Assembly: GCA_020055645.1 (NCBI GenBank)
Contig: CM034550.1
Location: 12,537,001-12,601,000 of the forward strand
DNA length: 64,000 nucleotides
Origin: Tomocerus qinae
Taxonomy: Eukaryota; Arthropoda; Collembola; Entomobryomorpha; Tomoceridae
Direction of reading: 5' to 3'
Shown here: piece by piece, positions 49,801 through 61,936 of the stretch
How positions within the stretch are numbered: the first letter of the stretch is position 1
How the letters are laid out: each line of letters begins with the position of its first letter
Notes under the pieces: model-generated
What the model saw: the letters and a program-made list of their open reading frames with translations, nothing else
Database searches by the model: none
Told to the model about the DNA's origin: nothing
Program-made: the position numbers and the translations under genes

Positions 49801-52800
49801 ACCTAGTAACATTGATAATGACATTAGCTTGCAAACTTTTAATTTCGATTTCCATGTAAAGGAAATAAAGCCGGGAAAAGGCAAACAGTGCTACTACCGC
49901 CTGCTATTAACATAGTTTCGGATTCGGAGACAGATCAGTTGCCTGTAGTCGAAGATGCCAAAGCATCTCTAATTGCAAAAATAGGTCCTAAAGACCAAAA
50001 AATAGGTGATTTAAATTTATTGTCTTTATGACAAGAACCATAATATTTATACTTGGTAACATTGATAATGACAGTAGCTGGCAAACTTTTAATTTTGATT
50101 TCCATGTAAAGGCAATAAAGCCGGAAAAAGGCAAACAGTGCTACCTCCTGCTATTAACATAGTTTCAGATTCGGAGTCAGAGGAGACAGATGAACTACCT
50201 GTAGTCGAAGATTCTAAAGCATCTTTAATTACAAAAATAGGTCCTAAAGACCAAAAAACAGGTGATTTAATTTTATTGTTTTTGTAACAAGAACCATAAT
50301 ATTTATACCTTGTGACATTGATAATGACATTAGCTTGCAAACTTTTAATTTTGATTTCCATGTAAAGGCAATAAAGCCGGAAAAAGGCAAACAGTGCTGT
50401 CTCCTGCTATTAACATAGTTTCAGATTCGGAGACAGAGGAGAAAGGTCAATTGCCTGCAGTCGAAGATTCTAAAGGATTTTTAATTGCAAAAAAAGGTTG
50501 ATTTAAATTTGTAGTTTTTGTAACACGGACCATGTACCTGGTAACATTGATAATGTCATTAGCTTGCAAACTTTTAATTTCGATTTCCATTTAAAGGCAA
50601 TAAAGCAGGAAAAAGGCAAACAGTGCTACCTGCTGCTATTAACATAATTTCGAATTCGGAGACAGATCAATCGTCTTCAGCCGAAGACTCTAAAGCATCT
50701 GTAGTTACAAAAAAAGGTCCTAAGGAACAACGAATAGGTGAATTGGTGCTTTTGTAAACTAACTACTATATACCTGTCACCTGTGACATTGAAAATGACA
50801 TTTAAGTTTACGTGTAGTAAAAGAAGACAAAATGAAAAGGAATAAGATCAAACCTGAAGAAAGTTCATACGCATTGACAGAAAAATCTAGTGAAGTAGTT
50901 ACTGCTATCACAGAGTCTAAAATAGAAAGCGTTGACATGAAACCAAAAATAAAGCCAATTGGAAAAAAAATTCATCTTTCTTCGAATGAAACTAATAAAC
51001 CAAATAGAAAACGTGTAAAGGGTATGTAATAATATACTAATTTCATTTCAAGATTATGTATCATAACATGATTTTATGCAGTAAAAATTTTATGATTGAT
51101 TGTACATGAAACGTCTTAAAAGCTGGAAGGCGAACAGGAGACAACAGTGAAAAAGGTTTGATTATGCAAGTATTTGATGTTTCTAATACACCAATACTCA
51201 GTCAATCAAGCGTAAATAGTAGTTCAACAACACATTTTGATGGGAATATTATGACTCCAAATCAACTACATCCAACAGTCAGTGGTAATTGTCACATTTT
51301 ATGGAAGCTTATACGTGGAGATACTTATTGAGGCATCTTCGCAATTTTATTATCACAAAACAGAACCCAAATGAAAGTTTCTAGATTTAATTCTTATGAT
51401 TCCCAACAGCGAGCAAAACTAACGAAATTAAGTTGACCCAAGACAACAGTTCCAGCAGTTCTTCAGATCCCGATTTTAAAGAACATGCTGAAGAAGAAGA
51501 GCAAAGAGAAGACGAGTGGTTGGTATACACCGGAAGCGAGTCATTGGAAGACATGGAAATAGTTTTAGAAAATGACACTAATGATAAGCCTCAAGGAAAT
51601 ACAATATTGTAAGTACTGCACCTAATACCTATTTTGATCAACTTTTGTCATATTTTGCTTGCATTGTGCAGATTTCATTTTGACTATTCGTCCACTCAAA
51701 ATCAAACTAATTGACCCCTTCGATATTTTTCGTTTTTGCAACTTTTTCGCGAAAATGGGCCTATGAAAATATTTAGATGTAATTTATACCCCAAATAGCT
51801 GGCCAATAAAAATTATTCGTCGCATAAACTACGTGGTTAAACCTGTCCAGTTAAATTGGTTTATTTACGGGATATGGAAAAACTGGTTAATACTTAGTTG
51901 AGTGGCCCTGACAAGTTATAGTTTATTAAGGACAATAATTTCGTGAAATATGTAATTATTTATTTAATTTATTTAATATTATTGTTCTCCAGTCGGAAAA
52001 AGGTTGTAGAACAGGAATGCTATGAGTTGATGCAAGCTGTCTATCCATTATTCGCATGCATGAAAGTGTCGGGACGAATGCCACTGACAACTTACATTGA
52101 AGATAAATGCGTTAAATTTTCACTTTCCAAGAAATCATTAGAGTTTAAAGTCTTTTGTGTCACAACTTTTTTAATCGGACTAATGGCTATCCTTCTATTA
52201 GTTGGAATGCTTGTGGTGTTTAGTCTTCATGCACCGTACCCTTTCTATGAGTAAGTAAATATAATATCATTTTTGTAAAAAATAGTGAAAACCTTGGAAA
52301 AAAATGAATAGGAAACGTACGTGGCTTATTGAAATTCATTTAAAACTGTAGACAGATCCAGAAACTGGAAGTAGACAAGTATTGGGTGATGACAATGGTC
52401 ACATTTCTTCATATGGCCTACATTGTAGCTTGGAGTTTAGCAATTATTTTTGGCAAAGGTGTGTATCTAGCCGAATTTCTTACTCGATGGAATTTGGCTC
52501 TAATAACCACCAAGTATTATACAGTATCAGAGAAAGTACGAAAATACATCTTGGTGGAACTTGGACTGAACCTCGTTTACTCGTTGCTAGTGATCATTTT
52601 ATTTATCGGGGATTGGCTACCTGCCGTAAGAGGTACAAGTGGGTTGATTGCAATGTCCATTTTCGACCCTTTCATTTTCCGTACTCGACTGCACCGAAAT
52701 TTCTTTTATCTTCAAATATTTGGCATGCTTCTTCATCTGTACGTGGTTTTCTGTTCGAGGATCATCACAGTTCTTGTTCTCGTCTACTGCAGAATCCTTG

Positions 52801-55800
52801 AAAATTATACTACACGATGGAATCTGCGATTAGCATACAGATTGCAAATATGTAATTAATAAACAATGAGATTTGTTTTGTTGTATTGTAGCCCCACCAT
52901 TTTGGTGGTCTGTTAGTCTTTACTAACAATGTGATAATAATTTTATTTCGGATAACCTTTACAGTTGGAAAGCAGGTGAATGAACAGTTTTCCCAATACT
53001 TCAAAATCATTCCGTGTATGAAGTTATTTGCAGAAAATTTAATAGTGTCCAGTTTTCTTCGACACACTGGAAAAGTATTTAGGGATGCTCTGATGCCTTA
53101 CTTCATTTTGAAATCGATGGAATTGGTCATTTGCATGTATCACTGCGCTTCTTTTTTCACGAAAGAATCTATCAAATTTAATGAAACTTACGTCGACAAT
53201 GTGGACTCAGATTCTATCCCTGTTACTGTAAGTGTCCATATTTAGGTTTTAGAACTTTTGTTCCACTTATGAAAGACTTAAGTTGACTTATAATTGAGGT
53301 AATTTGATTAAATTTTATTATTGTTTTAGTATACCGATCCTAAGGAAATGATCGTCACTTCGGCTTACTTCTATATGTTTTTGAGCGTTTTTAGCTGTAT
53401 TGTGACAACTGAGTTGATTCGTAATTGTGGATGGGCGGTATGATAAAATATAATTCATCAAATGAATTTCCAGAAAGTATAATGGGTTTACATTTTACAT
53501 ATATGGCCTATAACTACAATTTCATAACCTTAAAATACGTAATTTTACCGCAGGTTGTTTGTGGCTATGGATTTGTAAGAAAGTATGGACTAGCCTCTTG
53601 TAAAACCTCAACGGAAAGAAGATTTGTATGATTTGATTCCATTGATTTCAATTAATTTTTCTGCTTTTGTTTGTTTTTCATTAATATATCGTAGATAAGC
53701 ACGTATACAGGACTGAGTTTCGGGGGACGGGTTTATGTTTCATATAGATATTTTCGTTATATATGTTGTTTCGAAATGTTTTGGCATTTTTTGACAAAAA
53801 TGAGTCAAAAATGGCGAAATTTTTGCTATTTTGGAAAAAAAATCTTTTTCTTGGATTTCGGGGACGCTTTAGCCAGTAACACTCCGCTCCCAATACGTCC
53901 TTGCCTTGTTTGGTGAATGCATTTCATAAAACAAAGGAATATTTTTTTTTAATTACTACACCCTATCGTGACCTTGTACCTCCATTGTATCCCCTGGAGG
54001 GCTGGACTTCTATGGGATTTTTCAAAAGATCATTGGCAGTGGGTCTAAGTCCAAGGTCACCTTAGGGAATATTAGTAAGTTTTAAAATTAACTCCTTACC
54101 TTCAGCAAACGAAGTTAGGGCACTTCGCATGAAAATTTATTTCCGACCTAGCATAACAAAAGCAAATCTATAGCTATTATTTCTTGTATTACACAAAATG
54201 TATTTTTATTAATGGGAAATGTTTTTCTATAAGATCCTGAGTTTACAGAATATGTTTGCTCCAAGAAACGATTTTTATATTGCTCCAGGAATAAATGGAC
54301 GTTTTGTACTTAAGGTAAGCATTTTTTACTTATATCTCAATAAAACGTGATGGTCTTATTTTAAGATATAATTCACAAATTCCAAGATTTATTTAATTTT
54401 TTGCAGTTTTGGGCAGTTGTATTTACATACTGGATTTATATGGTTCAGTTTTCTCCTGATCGCTTGCAAAAGACCACAATTCATGCATGCAGTCCTCAAG
54501 GAGTTTGTGTTGAATTAAGAATATCCAGGTAAATGTCGAAACGGAAGTATAAATTTATTTTATCATTGGCAGTGGAATTAAAATTGCACTGGTCACTGTT
54601 ACGATTATTATTTACATACTTTCGAATATGGACTATTATTATAATGTTGAATAGTAAGTGGAGTTTATTAATGATAATGGAGTAGTATATTGGAATTTAA
54701 TTTTTCTTTATTTTTTTGATTTCATCCGTGATTGAAAAGTTGGTCTCCTCCAAATGAAATTCAAATCCTTGATAATATTAAGCTAACCCCCAGTATAACA
54801 AAACCAACTACAACGACTACAAAACCTACTACAACAACAACTACAACAACAACAACTACAACGCCAACTACTACAACAACTACAACGCCAACTACAACAA
54901 CAACTACAACGCCAACTACAACAACTACAACGCCAACTACAACAACAACTACAACGCCAACTACAACAACACCAACAACACTTGCACCACTACCTATACC
55001 ATGCCCTGAGGGTGGGGACATTAGAAATTTAAATTCATATAATGACGAATATGGGGCAATAGTTGTACCACTTGAAGCATATCAGGAGTGTCCAGGTCGG
55101 ACAGAATCAGAAAAATTCCATATACCTCTGCTTTTTGACTACAGTATGAGACCAATTCCTCCTTTCCAAACCCCTTTATTTGACGTTGTTCAATGTAATG
55201 ATCGCACTGAATATGGCCCTTACACCAATATACGACCGGAATATATCAGAATCAGAAATTGTCGTGGAGAAGAGGTATCCCTAGAGGAAAGAGATGATTG
55301 TGGAAATTTACCAAGTGAGTAAATTACTGTATTCTAAACAACATCTTTATCCAACAGGTTTAAGAGTCCGGTTCCCAATATAGCCCCAAAAAAGGTTCGA
55401 GTTTTGAAAACTAAATTAGGTTGCTAATAACGTTAGACGAAACACAAAGCCCTCCGAACTTTTTTTAGCTCGTCTGAGGACGCGAGCGTAAAGAATCCCA
55501 GTCCTTCCGTCCGTAACTCTTAAACACAATGACAAATTCGAGCAAACTTGCCAAAACAATTTTTAATGTTTTTACAGTAAAAACTCTCCAACAAAATGGC
55601 GGATTTGAACCTCCAACTCTGCATCACCAAATCTTGACCACTGGTGGAAACAAATACATTGCTTGCTGCTACGAATATCATGGCCTTGTTACTACTAGGT
55701 GGGATGCAGATGGCCAGATATTAAATCCACATACCCGACGATGTAATATACCAAGGGCGGAAGATATAGAAAAGAGGTGCGATATACATAAAGCCAACAG

Positions 55801-56863
55801 CATTGTGCATCGAAGGACAAATAACATGTACTCTAGACTTTACTTACTCGACCAAAGATACAAAATTGTTGGTCGACCAAGAAAGATACTGGATGATTGT
55901 ATCTGTAATCACAATCCCACAATACGCGTACCAGCTTGTGATCAATTAAGCACAAAATTAAAACCAAGAAATCAAGGCGGAACAGGAGGTGAAAAAGCTG
56001 AGATTGCTCAGTGTGTAAACGAGGGCAACACAAGATTTTACTACCCCTTGTTATATAATGACTATGGGTTGTATATCCAACCATTTAAATATGGCACCGT
56101 TTCTTGCTCTCCATTTGGTGGTACTATTAGTATACATTTAATTGACCTATCATTAGGGTATTTAGAAAGAGTCACTTCTTACGGCAATGCACCCCATGAC
56201 CATCTTTACAATTACGCCGGAGAGAAAATATCAGCTAGTGGAAGAGGTAGACTAAATCCACATTTTTATTATTATCAATAATGACTTCTAAGGCATTAAT
56301 ACATATAATTGTATCCTACACTTCAAACCTCGTAAATTAATCCATGAAAATTATGACTCGCAGACCTAATTGAGACTGACTATTGTGGCAACCTTAAAAT
56401 GAAAAGGGAATCTACTAGTTTTGGAGTGACATCCCCAATCAAATTAGTTATGTTAAAGAGCGATATAACTGGATACCCAGATAATGTGTTAATGTGCTGC
56501 TTTGACTATAAGTCCCTCGCTGATAGCGGAGGAAATCGTTTCAGACCGGAAGAAGTGAAAGATGAACTTGTCGACGAATATTGCAATGTACCAATGAAGG
56601 CCAAATTTGCAAGCCAGTGTGATACTAAATTAAGGAGAAGATACAGGGATGTGGAGGACGCTTTTCTCTCCAATTTTCCTAACTTCCCAGACTCCGATCC
56701 TATAACTGATGACGAGAGACAGGACTGGACAGAATGTATATGTACCACAAAGGTGAAGTTTGAGCAACAGCCAGTGGAGTCCAGGGAGGAGTTGCGTCAA
56801 ATTTGCTCGGACCGTATGTTGGCGGCCGGTTTTTCTCAACATTGGGAACCTCCTGCCCATTAA
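40827..56863 (+). CDS. gene C: paralogue with exon 4 amplified to 19 copies
   Basis: Exons: 40827-41802; 42077-42274; 42362-42604 (GC donor); 19 exon-4 copies, listed under the two arrays; exon 5 at 50807-51021; 51123-51284; 51410-51608; 51993-52250; 52352-52851; 52965-53227; 53330-53437; 53554-53625; 54234-54314; 54407-54528; 54740-55314; 55578-56246; 56364-56863. The exon-4 copies add 2679 nt (893 aa). Without exon 5 the model totals 7605 nt (about 2534 aa). Exon 5 is 215 nt instead of a multiple of three and would shift the frame to a stop, so it is either skipped (both ends are phase 1) or the gene is impaired. Copies 3 and 6 have lost the GT donor. The membrane and ectodomain exons are intact and very close to A and B. 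The stalk is about 65 residues of Thr/Pro. Function unknown. Confidence 0.7.
42722..46161 (+). repeat. exon array of gene C, first block (14 units)
   Basis: Units of 239-259 bp, each an exon of 141-150 nt plus an intron of about 100 nt. Exons: 42736-42882, 42995-43138, 43245-43388, 43492-43632, 43731-43871, 43978-44118, 44229-44369, 44471-44611, 44718-44858, 44960-45100, 45207-45347, 45451-45591, 45700-45840, 45939-46088. A typical exon reads GNKAGKRQTVLPPAINIVS, then DSETDQLPVVEDSKASLIAK, then IGTKDQKT. All are open, multiples of three and phase 1 at both ends. Acceptors are AAAG|GC or AAAG|AC and donors ACAG|GTGATT, except copies 3 (GG) and 6 (AT). Confidence 0.9.
46183..46415 (-). mobile_element. 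possible tRNA-derived SINE
   Basis: The minus strand shows an A-box-like TAGCTTAACCG (46388-46378) and a B-box-like GGTTTAAACCC (46315-46305) about 60-70 bp apart. A tail GAATAAATAAATAATTCAAT follows at the left end. This is the layout of a tRNA-derived SINE. No cloverleaf or second copy is visible in the window. Confidence 0.4.
46728..47050. repeat. inverted-repeat fragment inside the composite insertion
   Basis: AAAATTTCAAAGTTTTGTGC at 46732 is mirrored by TGTGCACAAAACTTTAAATT near 47031. A nested hairpin (GTATCCATAG/CTATGGATAC) lies at 46963-46994. Probably the remains of a short DNA element. 47054-47755 holds nothing I can name. Confidence 0.4.
47756..48110 (-). pseudogene. 3' end of a non-LTR retrotransposon (LINE) polymerase
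   Basis: The minus strand reads SFWDGRLLSQLRVNC, then CDLCNLQRPNNFWHLLTEC and a further 45 residues to a stop. A C-x2-C...H-x4-C motif close to the C-terminus after an RT-thumb-like segment is typical of Jockey/CR1/RTE-type LINE ORF2 ends. The piece is 5'-truncated; another frame (RLVLRSREEDLETLL, 48160-48075) may be its upstream part after a frameshift. Confidence 0.45.
48179..48646. mobile_element. 468-bp foldback element with TA duplication
   Basis: Inverted arms of about 180 bp begin CAAGGTGAGCCAGAAC and, mirrored, CACCGTGTGCGAGAAC, flanked by TA (48177-48178, 48647-48648). The arms share the internal core GGAGGCTGCTACGGAAATGAG with the element at 58679-59813. Confidence 0.75.
49603..50790 (+). 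repeat. exon array of gene C, second block (5 units)
   Basis: Exons 49642-49761, 49862-50005, 50112-50261, 50368-50496 and 50597-50737 (120, 144, 150, 129 and 141 nt). All are open and phase 1 at both ends. Copies 15 and 18 are shortened at the 3' side with a donor AAAAG|GTTGAT instead of ACAG|GTGATT. The last unit is the most diverged and closest to the single exon 4 of gene B. Confidence 0.9.
53697..53903. mobile_element. possible hAT-like MITE in intron 12 of gene C
   Basis: The ends AAGCACGTATAC and, inverted, CAAGGACGTATTG resemble those of the element at 19591-19740, and the interior also has opposed G- and C-rich ends. The stretch is absent from the matching intron of A and B. No clean target duplication was found. 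Confidence 0.4.
54795..54985 (+). repeat. Thr-rich coding repeat in exon 15 of gene C
   Basis: ACAACAACTACAACGCCAACT-type units encode runs of Thr broken by single Pro, a stalk of about 65 residues. The unit differs from that of A (no Ile), so the two stalks expanded separately. Confidence 0.8.
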
Positions 56864-58678
56864 CATTAAGATGTCGATTTTATCGGGTTTAAGGAGGAGG
56901 CAGTAGCCATTGTCTTCTCTGCACCAGCCACCCGTTATCAGAGGGAACCGTCCGTGCCGTTATTTGACGGTCCCATTCTCACTAGTAGTTGAATATAATG
57001 AATTTAGAAATATTATGTTTACGCGTCATCTGTGACAATTTTCAAAAATGTATTAACAATATAATATACAGTAGTCCTATTGTTTTCATTGTTTACCGTA
57101 ATTTCACTAGTGTAATGTGTTAATAACACAGAAAATACATAAGATTGAATAATAGCTACTACTCTTTTCTAAGAAGAATAATTTATTAATACTAGTGAAC
57201 CCTGTTGAATACTATACTATAGGCTACCCTTCTTCACAGTAATAAAAACAATTTCGAAAACATACTAATAGGTTATTTTGTTAACTTTGTAAATACAAAG
57301 TATATTTAAATTAAAATACTTTAACCTCTATAGTGGTGGATAAATCAGCTGCAGCCCCAACTTCCTGATAAAAAGGAATTTCCTAAACCAAAATATTAAC
57401 TGTGTACATGGTAGCTTCAAATGCAGGGAAAAATGAAAGACTCCATTTTTGAAACAAAATCCCACAAACAAAGTCACCAAAAAGCTCCCTTTTAAATCAG
57501 AAAAATAAGATTCCCCCTGGGATTTTGGAAAACCGTACAAATTCTATGAGTGCAACTTATGAATAAATTTAATATTTTTTAAGTAAAGTTAGTTACCCAG
57601 CACTATTATTTAATTCTACAAAAAGGTGAGCCAAAAGAATCAAGAGACAAGAGGGTAGTAAAAAAGTAAACCCAGTTCTACTAAAAAATATTGCAAAGAC
57701 TTAACATATAACATGAGAAAACAAGTTCAACTATTGAGGGTTTAAATTGTATGTAATTTTCATTTTCGTGAGTTCTGTTGCTCGAAAATGTTGTAAAAAT
57801 TCGAATAGTATAACTATTCGAGTTTGGCGAAATCAACTAAGTTGTTCGCGGCTGTAATTAAATAAATTTAGAGAATTGAATTTGATTTTTAAAAACAATT
57901 TAGCAGATACAGATTAAAGTTAAAAAATTTAGGTCCCTGTCAAAATTTGTATCCATTTTGTTTAGAAATGGATGTTATTTTTAGTGTATTCATTTATTTA
58001 AAAAAAATGAAATGAAACGTGAATATGTATTAGATTTGTTGACATAGCATAACCAATTTGTATTAGACGTTTTCAAATGCTATTTAATAAGCCACATTAT
58101 GATCATTACGAAATGTCCCCTTTCGCTAATCATTTCCATCTAATCACGACTCACCACCATTCAACCTTCTTATGTTAATTTCAATTAGATTGTGTTGATA
58201 TCATAATAATATGAAACGACTCATTTCAGTTGTTTACAGGAATTCGTCTTGCGCATTTTGATTTTTTGCTTCTAAGGTACATGCATATATTACGTGTACA
58301 GTTGATGGGAGGAGGAGGTACTCAAAAGTGTTGGAGGCAGCATTTGCATTGCACATGGGGAGTGGGTTTTGCGTTACGCAATGTATGCAGGTTCCGTAGG
58401 CTGTCCTACTAGACAGTTAGATAGATAGATTGGTAAGATTTTTTCCTTCTGTTTATTATATAGAGATTCTGGCAAAAACAATATTTCTACCTTAGCATTA
58501 AGTTTTAAGTACTAATAGAAAGACTAATATGTCATCAATTTATGTTGCATGTTCAGTATTCCCAATGAACAATGATTTTTTTTCATTTTTCACCGTTTCA
58601 GTGAAAAATCTCGTTTCATTGTTACGTTTTTTATCTGACATTCTGTTAGGATATGGTATTTATGCGCTTAGAAATGTA
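56864..58678. other. 3' flank of gene C
   Basis: The first 140 bp match the flank of A and B (ATTAAGATGTCGATTT, then CCACCCGTTATCAGAGG). The rest is AT-rich. Short frames at 57328-57540 and 58230-58412 are not supported. From about 58490 the DNA resembles the flank of gene A near 19320. Confidence 0.45.
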
Positions 58679-59813
58679 CAGGCTGTCTGATAAATACTTG
58701 AAAGTGTTCTAAGCCCTGTAACTCCTGAACAGAGGCTGCTATGAAAATGAGATAACCACCATAGGAAAGACAATCGTATTTTCAACAAAATGGGCTATAA
58801 TAATAATTTTTAAAAACCTTCGTTACACACATTAAAAATGGGAAAGTCAAAGGCCAATTTCCCTTGTTAAAAATCTCAAATAAACACAAAATTACTTATT
58901 TAATTCGCTTCCGTCTTCTGTGATTTTGGTAACGATTTTTCAACCGAATTGCGATTGAATAAAATGCAGATTGAAGCCATTAAAAACCTGTTGAAATGAC
59001 ATTCTTGGGTTTCAAAGACCACCATTTTTACTAAGTTGTTGAGTAAAAGTTTGTTAAAGTCACTTGACAAAGCAACAATAACTGCACAAATTTTAACAAA
59101 GCTGTAAAAACTACTAAAAGTGCTGGGCCGTTCCAGTCGTTCCTCTAGACACTAGTCCATCGTTTAGGATTCTGATTTACAGTTAAAATTATTTGTCTTG
59201 AAGGGCAGCTCTCAGACCAAGTGTTCTTTTTTCAGAAAATTCTGCATCTCTTAAATGTTGCATTAGTTCATTACCTTTAAATAATGATCATTGGAACCCA
59301 ATCGGGCTAGCTCAGAAAAATCCAAAAGGAAATTCATTCTGCATCAGCTACAGACTGATGTAAACAATTTATTAAAGACCTGAGACGTTTGGTTTCCTTC
59401 GGACGATAAAATGTCTTTAATTTCGTTCTTTCAATATGCCAATGTGGTGTTTAAAGTCTTAATTTTTTCTAAACGTCTAATGTCTAAACCAAGAGGGGTA
59501 AAATAGTTTTATAACTATTTTCGTACTCTTTTGAATGTTATCTATCACTTTTCATTATCATCGAAAGCTTAAGTTACTATTCCTAAAAGTGTCACCGTTC
59601 CAATTATGTCAAGTATACACACAATTATAGGCTATTTTGATATTTTTTTGTCGAAATGCTGACCCTGTAATAAGAGTCACCAAAATTATTATTATAACCC
59701 ATTTTGTTGAAAATACGATTGTCTTTTCAATGGTGGTTATCTCATTTTCATAGCAGCCTCTGTTCAGGAGTTATAGGACTTAGAACACTTTCATGTAATT
59801 ATCAGACACCCGG
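58679..59813. mobile_element. 1.1-kb DNA element with ~130-bp inverted ends, TA duplication
   Basis: Ends CAGGCTGTCTGATAA and, mirrored, CCGGGTGTCTGATAA, followed by TACTTGAAAGTGTTCTAAG-like sequence and the GAGGCTGCTATGAAAATGAG core. TA flanks both ends. The unfilled site is seen in the flank of gene A (near 19765), where a single TA joins the two sides. No transposase frame, so it is non-autonomous. Confidence 0.8.
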
Positions 59814-60005
59814 TATTTAAAATCACAGCCCAGCTTTTTCAGAAATTCAAGTTTGTGTGTCTACTTTATCCACAATGTAAATACATGCGTCCACTTTTAC
59901 AAATACTTTGCATAACTATTATTTAGTGCTAATTATTGTAACTGTGTGTTTTTTTGTAAATCGTTTCGTTAATGAGATAGTAAAACATTTGCATTTTAAC
60001 CCTGA

Positions 60006-61160
60006 TGTGGACGATACATTTCATCAATGAAATCCAGAAGGATCACACGGAATAAGGGATTCCATTGCTGAGTGTTAAAACACAAGTACAAAGTCAAACG
60101 GCAAACTTTTTTACTACCCCTTATTATATAATGACTGTATGGAAAGTATGTCCTACCATTTAAATATGATGGGGACTTTAATTGCTACCAAATGGGTGGC
60201 CATACTCATCCAAGCTTAATTGACACTTCAGTAGGGTATTTAGAAAGAGTCACTTCTTACGGCAACGCACCTCATGACAATCTTTACAATTACGGCGGAG
60301 AGAAAATATCAGCCCATGGAAGAGGTAGATTAAATCCACATTTTTATTATTATCAATAATGTGACTCTTCTATAATGTTTGAAGCATAATATATTTCAAA
60401 TCTCGTAAACTAACCTTTGAAAATTATGACTAGCAGATTTAATGGTTGAGTTTCTTATTATAAGTCTCTGGTGGATGGGCGACCTCACTAAGGAATAATC
60501 ATCGTTATTGCGCTCGATAGATGCCCCACCACGGCACTGAAGGTAACGTGCATGTATAGTCAAATGCAGTGGTGGGACATCTATCGAGCACAATAACGAT
60601 GAATTATTCCTTAGTGAGGTCGCCCATCCAACAGAGACTTATAATAAGAAACTCAACCAAAACGTTAAAATGAAAAATGCATCTACTTCTTTTAATGTGA
60701 TATCATCTGTCAACTTAGTTATGTTAAAGGAAGATGTAACTGGATACTCAGATAAGTTAATGTGCTGCTTTGACTATAATTCCTTACCTAATGCAATGAC
60801 ACAAATAAATATAGACCAAAATCATCGGATATGGTTGAACTTGCCGACAAATATTGCAATGTACCAACTACGGCCAAGTTTGCAACCCAATGTGCTACTA
60901 AATTAATGAGAAAATACAGGCCAGTGGAAGAAGCTTTTCTCGCCATATTTTCTAACTTTACAAATTTTGGTGCAATAATTGATGACGGGAGAAAGGACTG
61001 GACAGAATGTATATGTATCACAAAGGGAGGGTATAGGGAAGTGGAAAATACAGAGTACAACAGGAACGAGAGAGGGGAGATGCGTCGTCGTTGCTCGCGT
61101 CTTATGAAAATGGCTGGACCACCCTTCTCATTTATGAAATGGAAACCTCCTGTCGATTAA
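60006..61160 (+). pseudogene. decayed 3' end of a gene-B-like paralogue
   Basis: 60006-60324 matches the second half of exon 16 of gene B (GACGATACATTTCATCAA...) but has a TGA for a Gln/Arg position, a TAA after GAGTGT and an inserted base near 60135. The start of exon 17 is replaced by a foldback insertion. 60670-61160 continues exon 17, with a frameshift between DYNSL and MVELADKYC, to the same stop and the same 3' flank. There is no upstream part of the gene. Sequence closeness to B in both exon and flank points to a segmental copy, not a retrocopy, because intron DNA is present. Confidence 0.85.
60443..60659. mobile_element. 217-bp foldback element in the pseudogene
   Basis: Arms of about 90 bp starting TGGTTGAGTTTCTTATTATAA are mirrored at 60659. 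It sits where exon 17 should begin, and about 30 bp of the exon start are missing. TTAA occurs on both sides, but the duplication is not certain. Confidence 0.7.
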
Positions 61161-61451
61161 CATTAAGATGTCGATTTCTCTGTCTTTTCTTTTACCAGCC
61201 ACCCGTCATCAGAGGAAACCAACTGATATAACTAAGGTGCCAATTAGTTGACCATCCCATTCTCGATAGTAGCTGAATATAATGAATTTAGAAATTAAAT
61301 TTACGTATCATCTGCGACAATTTTCAAAAAAGTATTAAGCATTCGAATTCCTAGTATTAATATGCCCACACTTATAGGCTTCAAATAAGTACACTATGAT
61401 GATTGGTTTTTTATATAATATGTTTGTATTATTTGGCTTATTTAATCAGCT

Positions 61452-61457
61452 TAATAA
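61452..61457 (+). terminator. polyadenylation signal of the pseudogene flank
   Basis: AATAAA in the block shared with genes A and B. Similarity to the gene B flank ends shortly after, near 61500. Confidence 0.5.
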
Positions 61458-61499
61458 AACTAGCTAACGAATGTCTACCTCGTTACTGCGTAAATCTGT

Positions 61500-61936
61500 T
61501 TAAGAGCCCAGTTCCTTTTTTGGAAATCTCTGATGACTATCAAAATACATGTAAAAATTGTTTTACAACTCTTGGAATTCTGTCTAAAGTTCTTACCCGA
61601 TTTTCTTGTGTGGCACATTTTTGGAATCCTGGATATATTGTACACCCCCTCATTGTACAAAATATACTATATGTTTACTCATTAATATATCTTATTGCGA
61701 TTATAATTTTGTAAACGACAAAATCTGCTAGAAAATTTAAATATCGCTGCTCATTGTCATCTCATTATCGCAGTTTCAATTCAGGTGGACAACTATACAA
61801 ACTGAACCATAGCAATCCAAAAGTATTTAAATTCGCAAATTAAAAAATCTCTATGGATACTGATCACTAAGCCCCTGGAATACTATGTTCATCATGGACA
61901 AAAAGATACAAGTGAAAAAATTGTATGACATTTTTT
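61500..61936. other. spacer before gene D
   Basis: No similarity to the other flanks and no supported gene. A 103-codon frame overlapping it is AT-driven. Confidence 0.35.

Noticed and set aside
43801..50361. Minus-strand frames of 60-90 codons repeated through the exon array
   Set aside because: Each is the antisense of an array unit; the plus-strand exons explain the conservation.
42722..50790. CRISPR-like array of direct repeats
   Set aside because: Repeat and spacer are both conserved between units, each unit carries a coding exon with splice sites, and the genome is eukaryotic.
57328..58412. Short frames downstream of gene C
   Set aside because: AT-rich or low-information frames without splice context or family resemblance.
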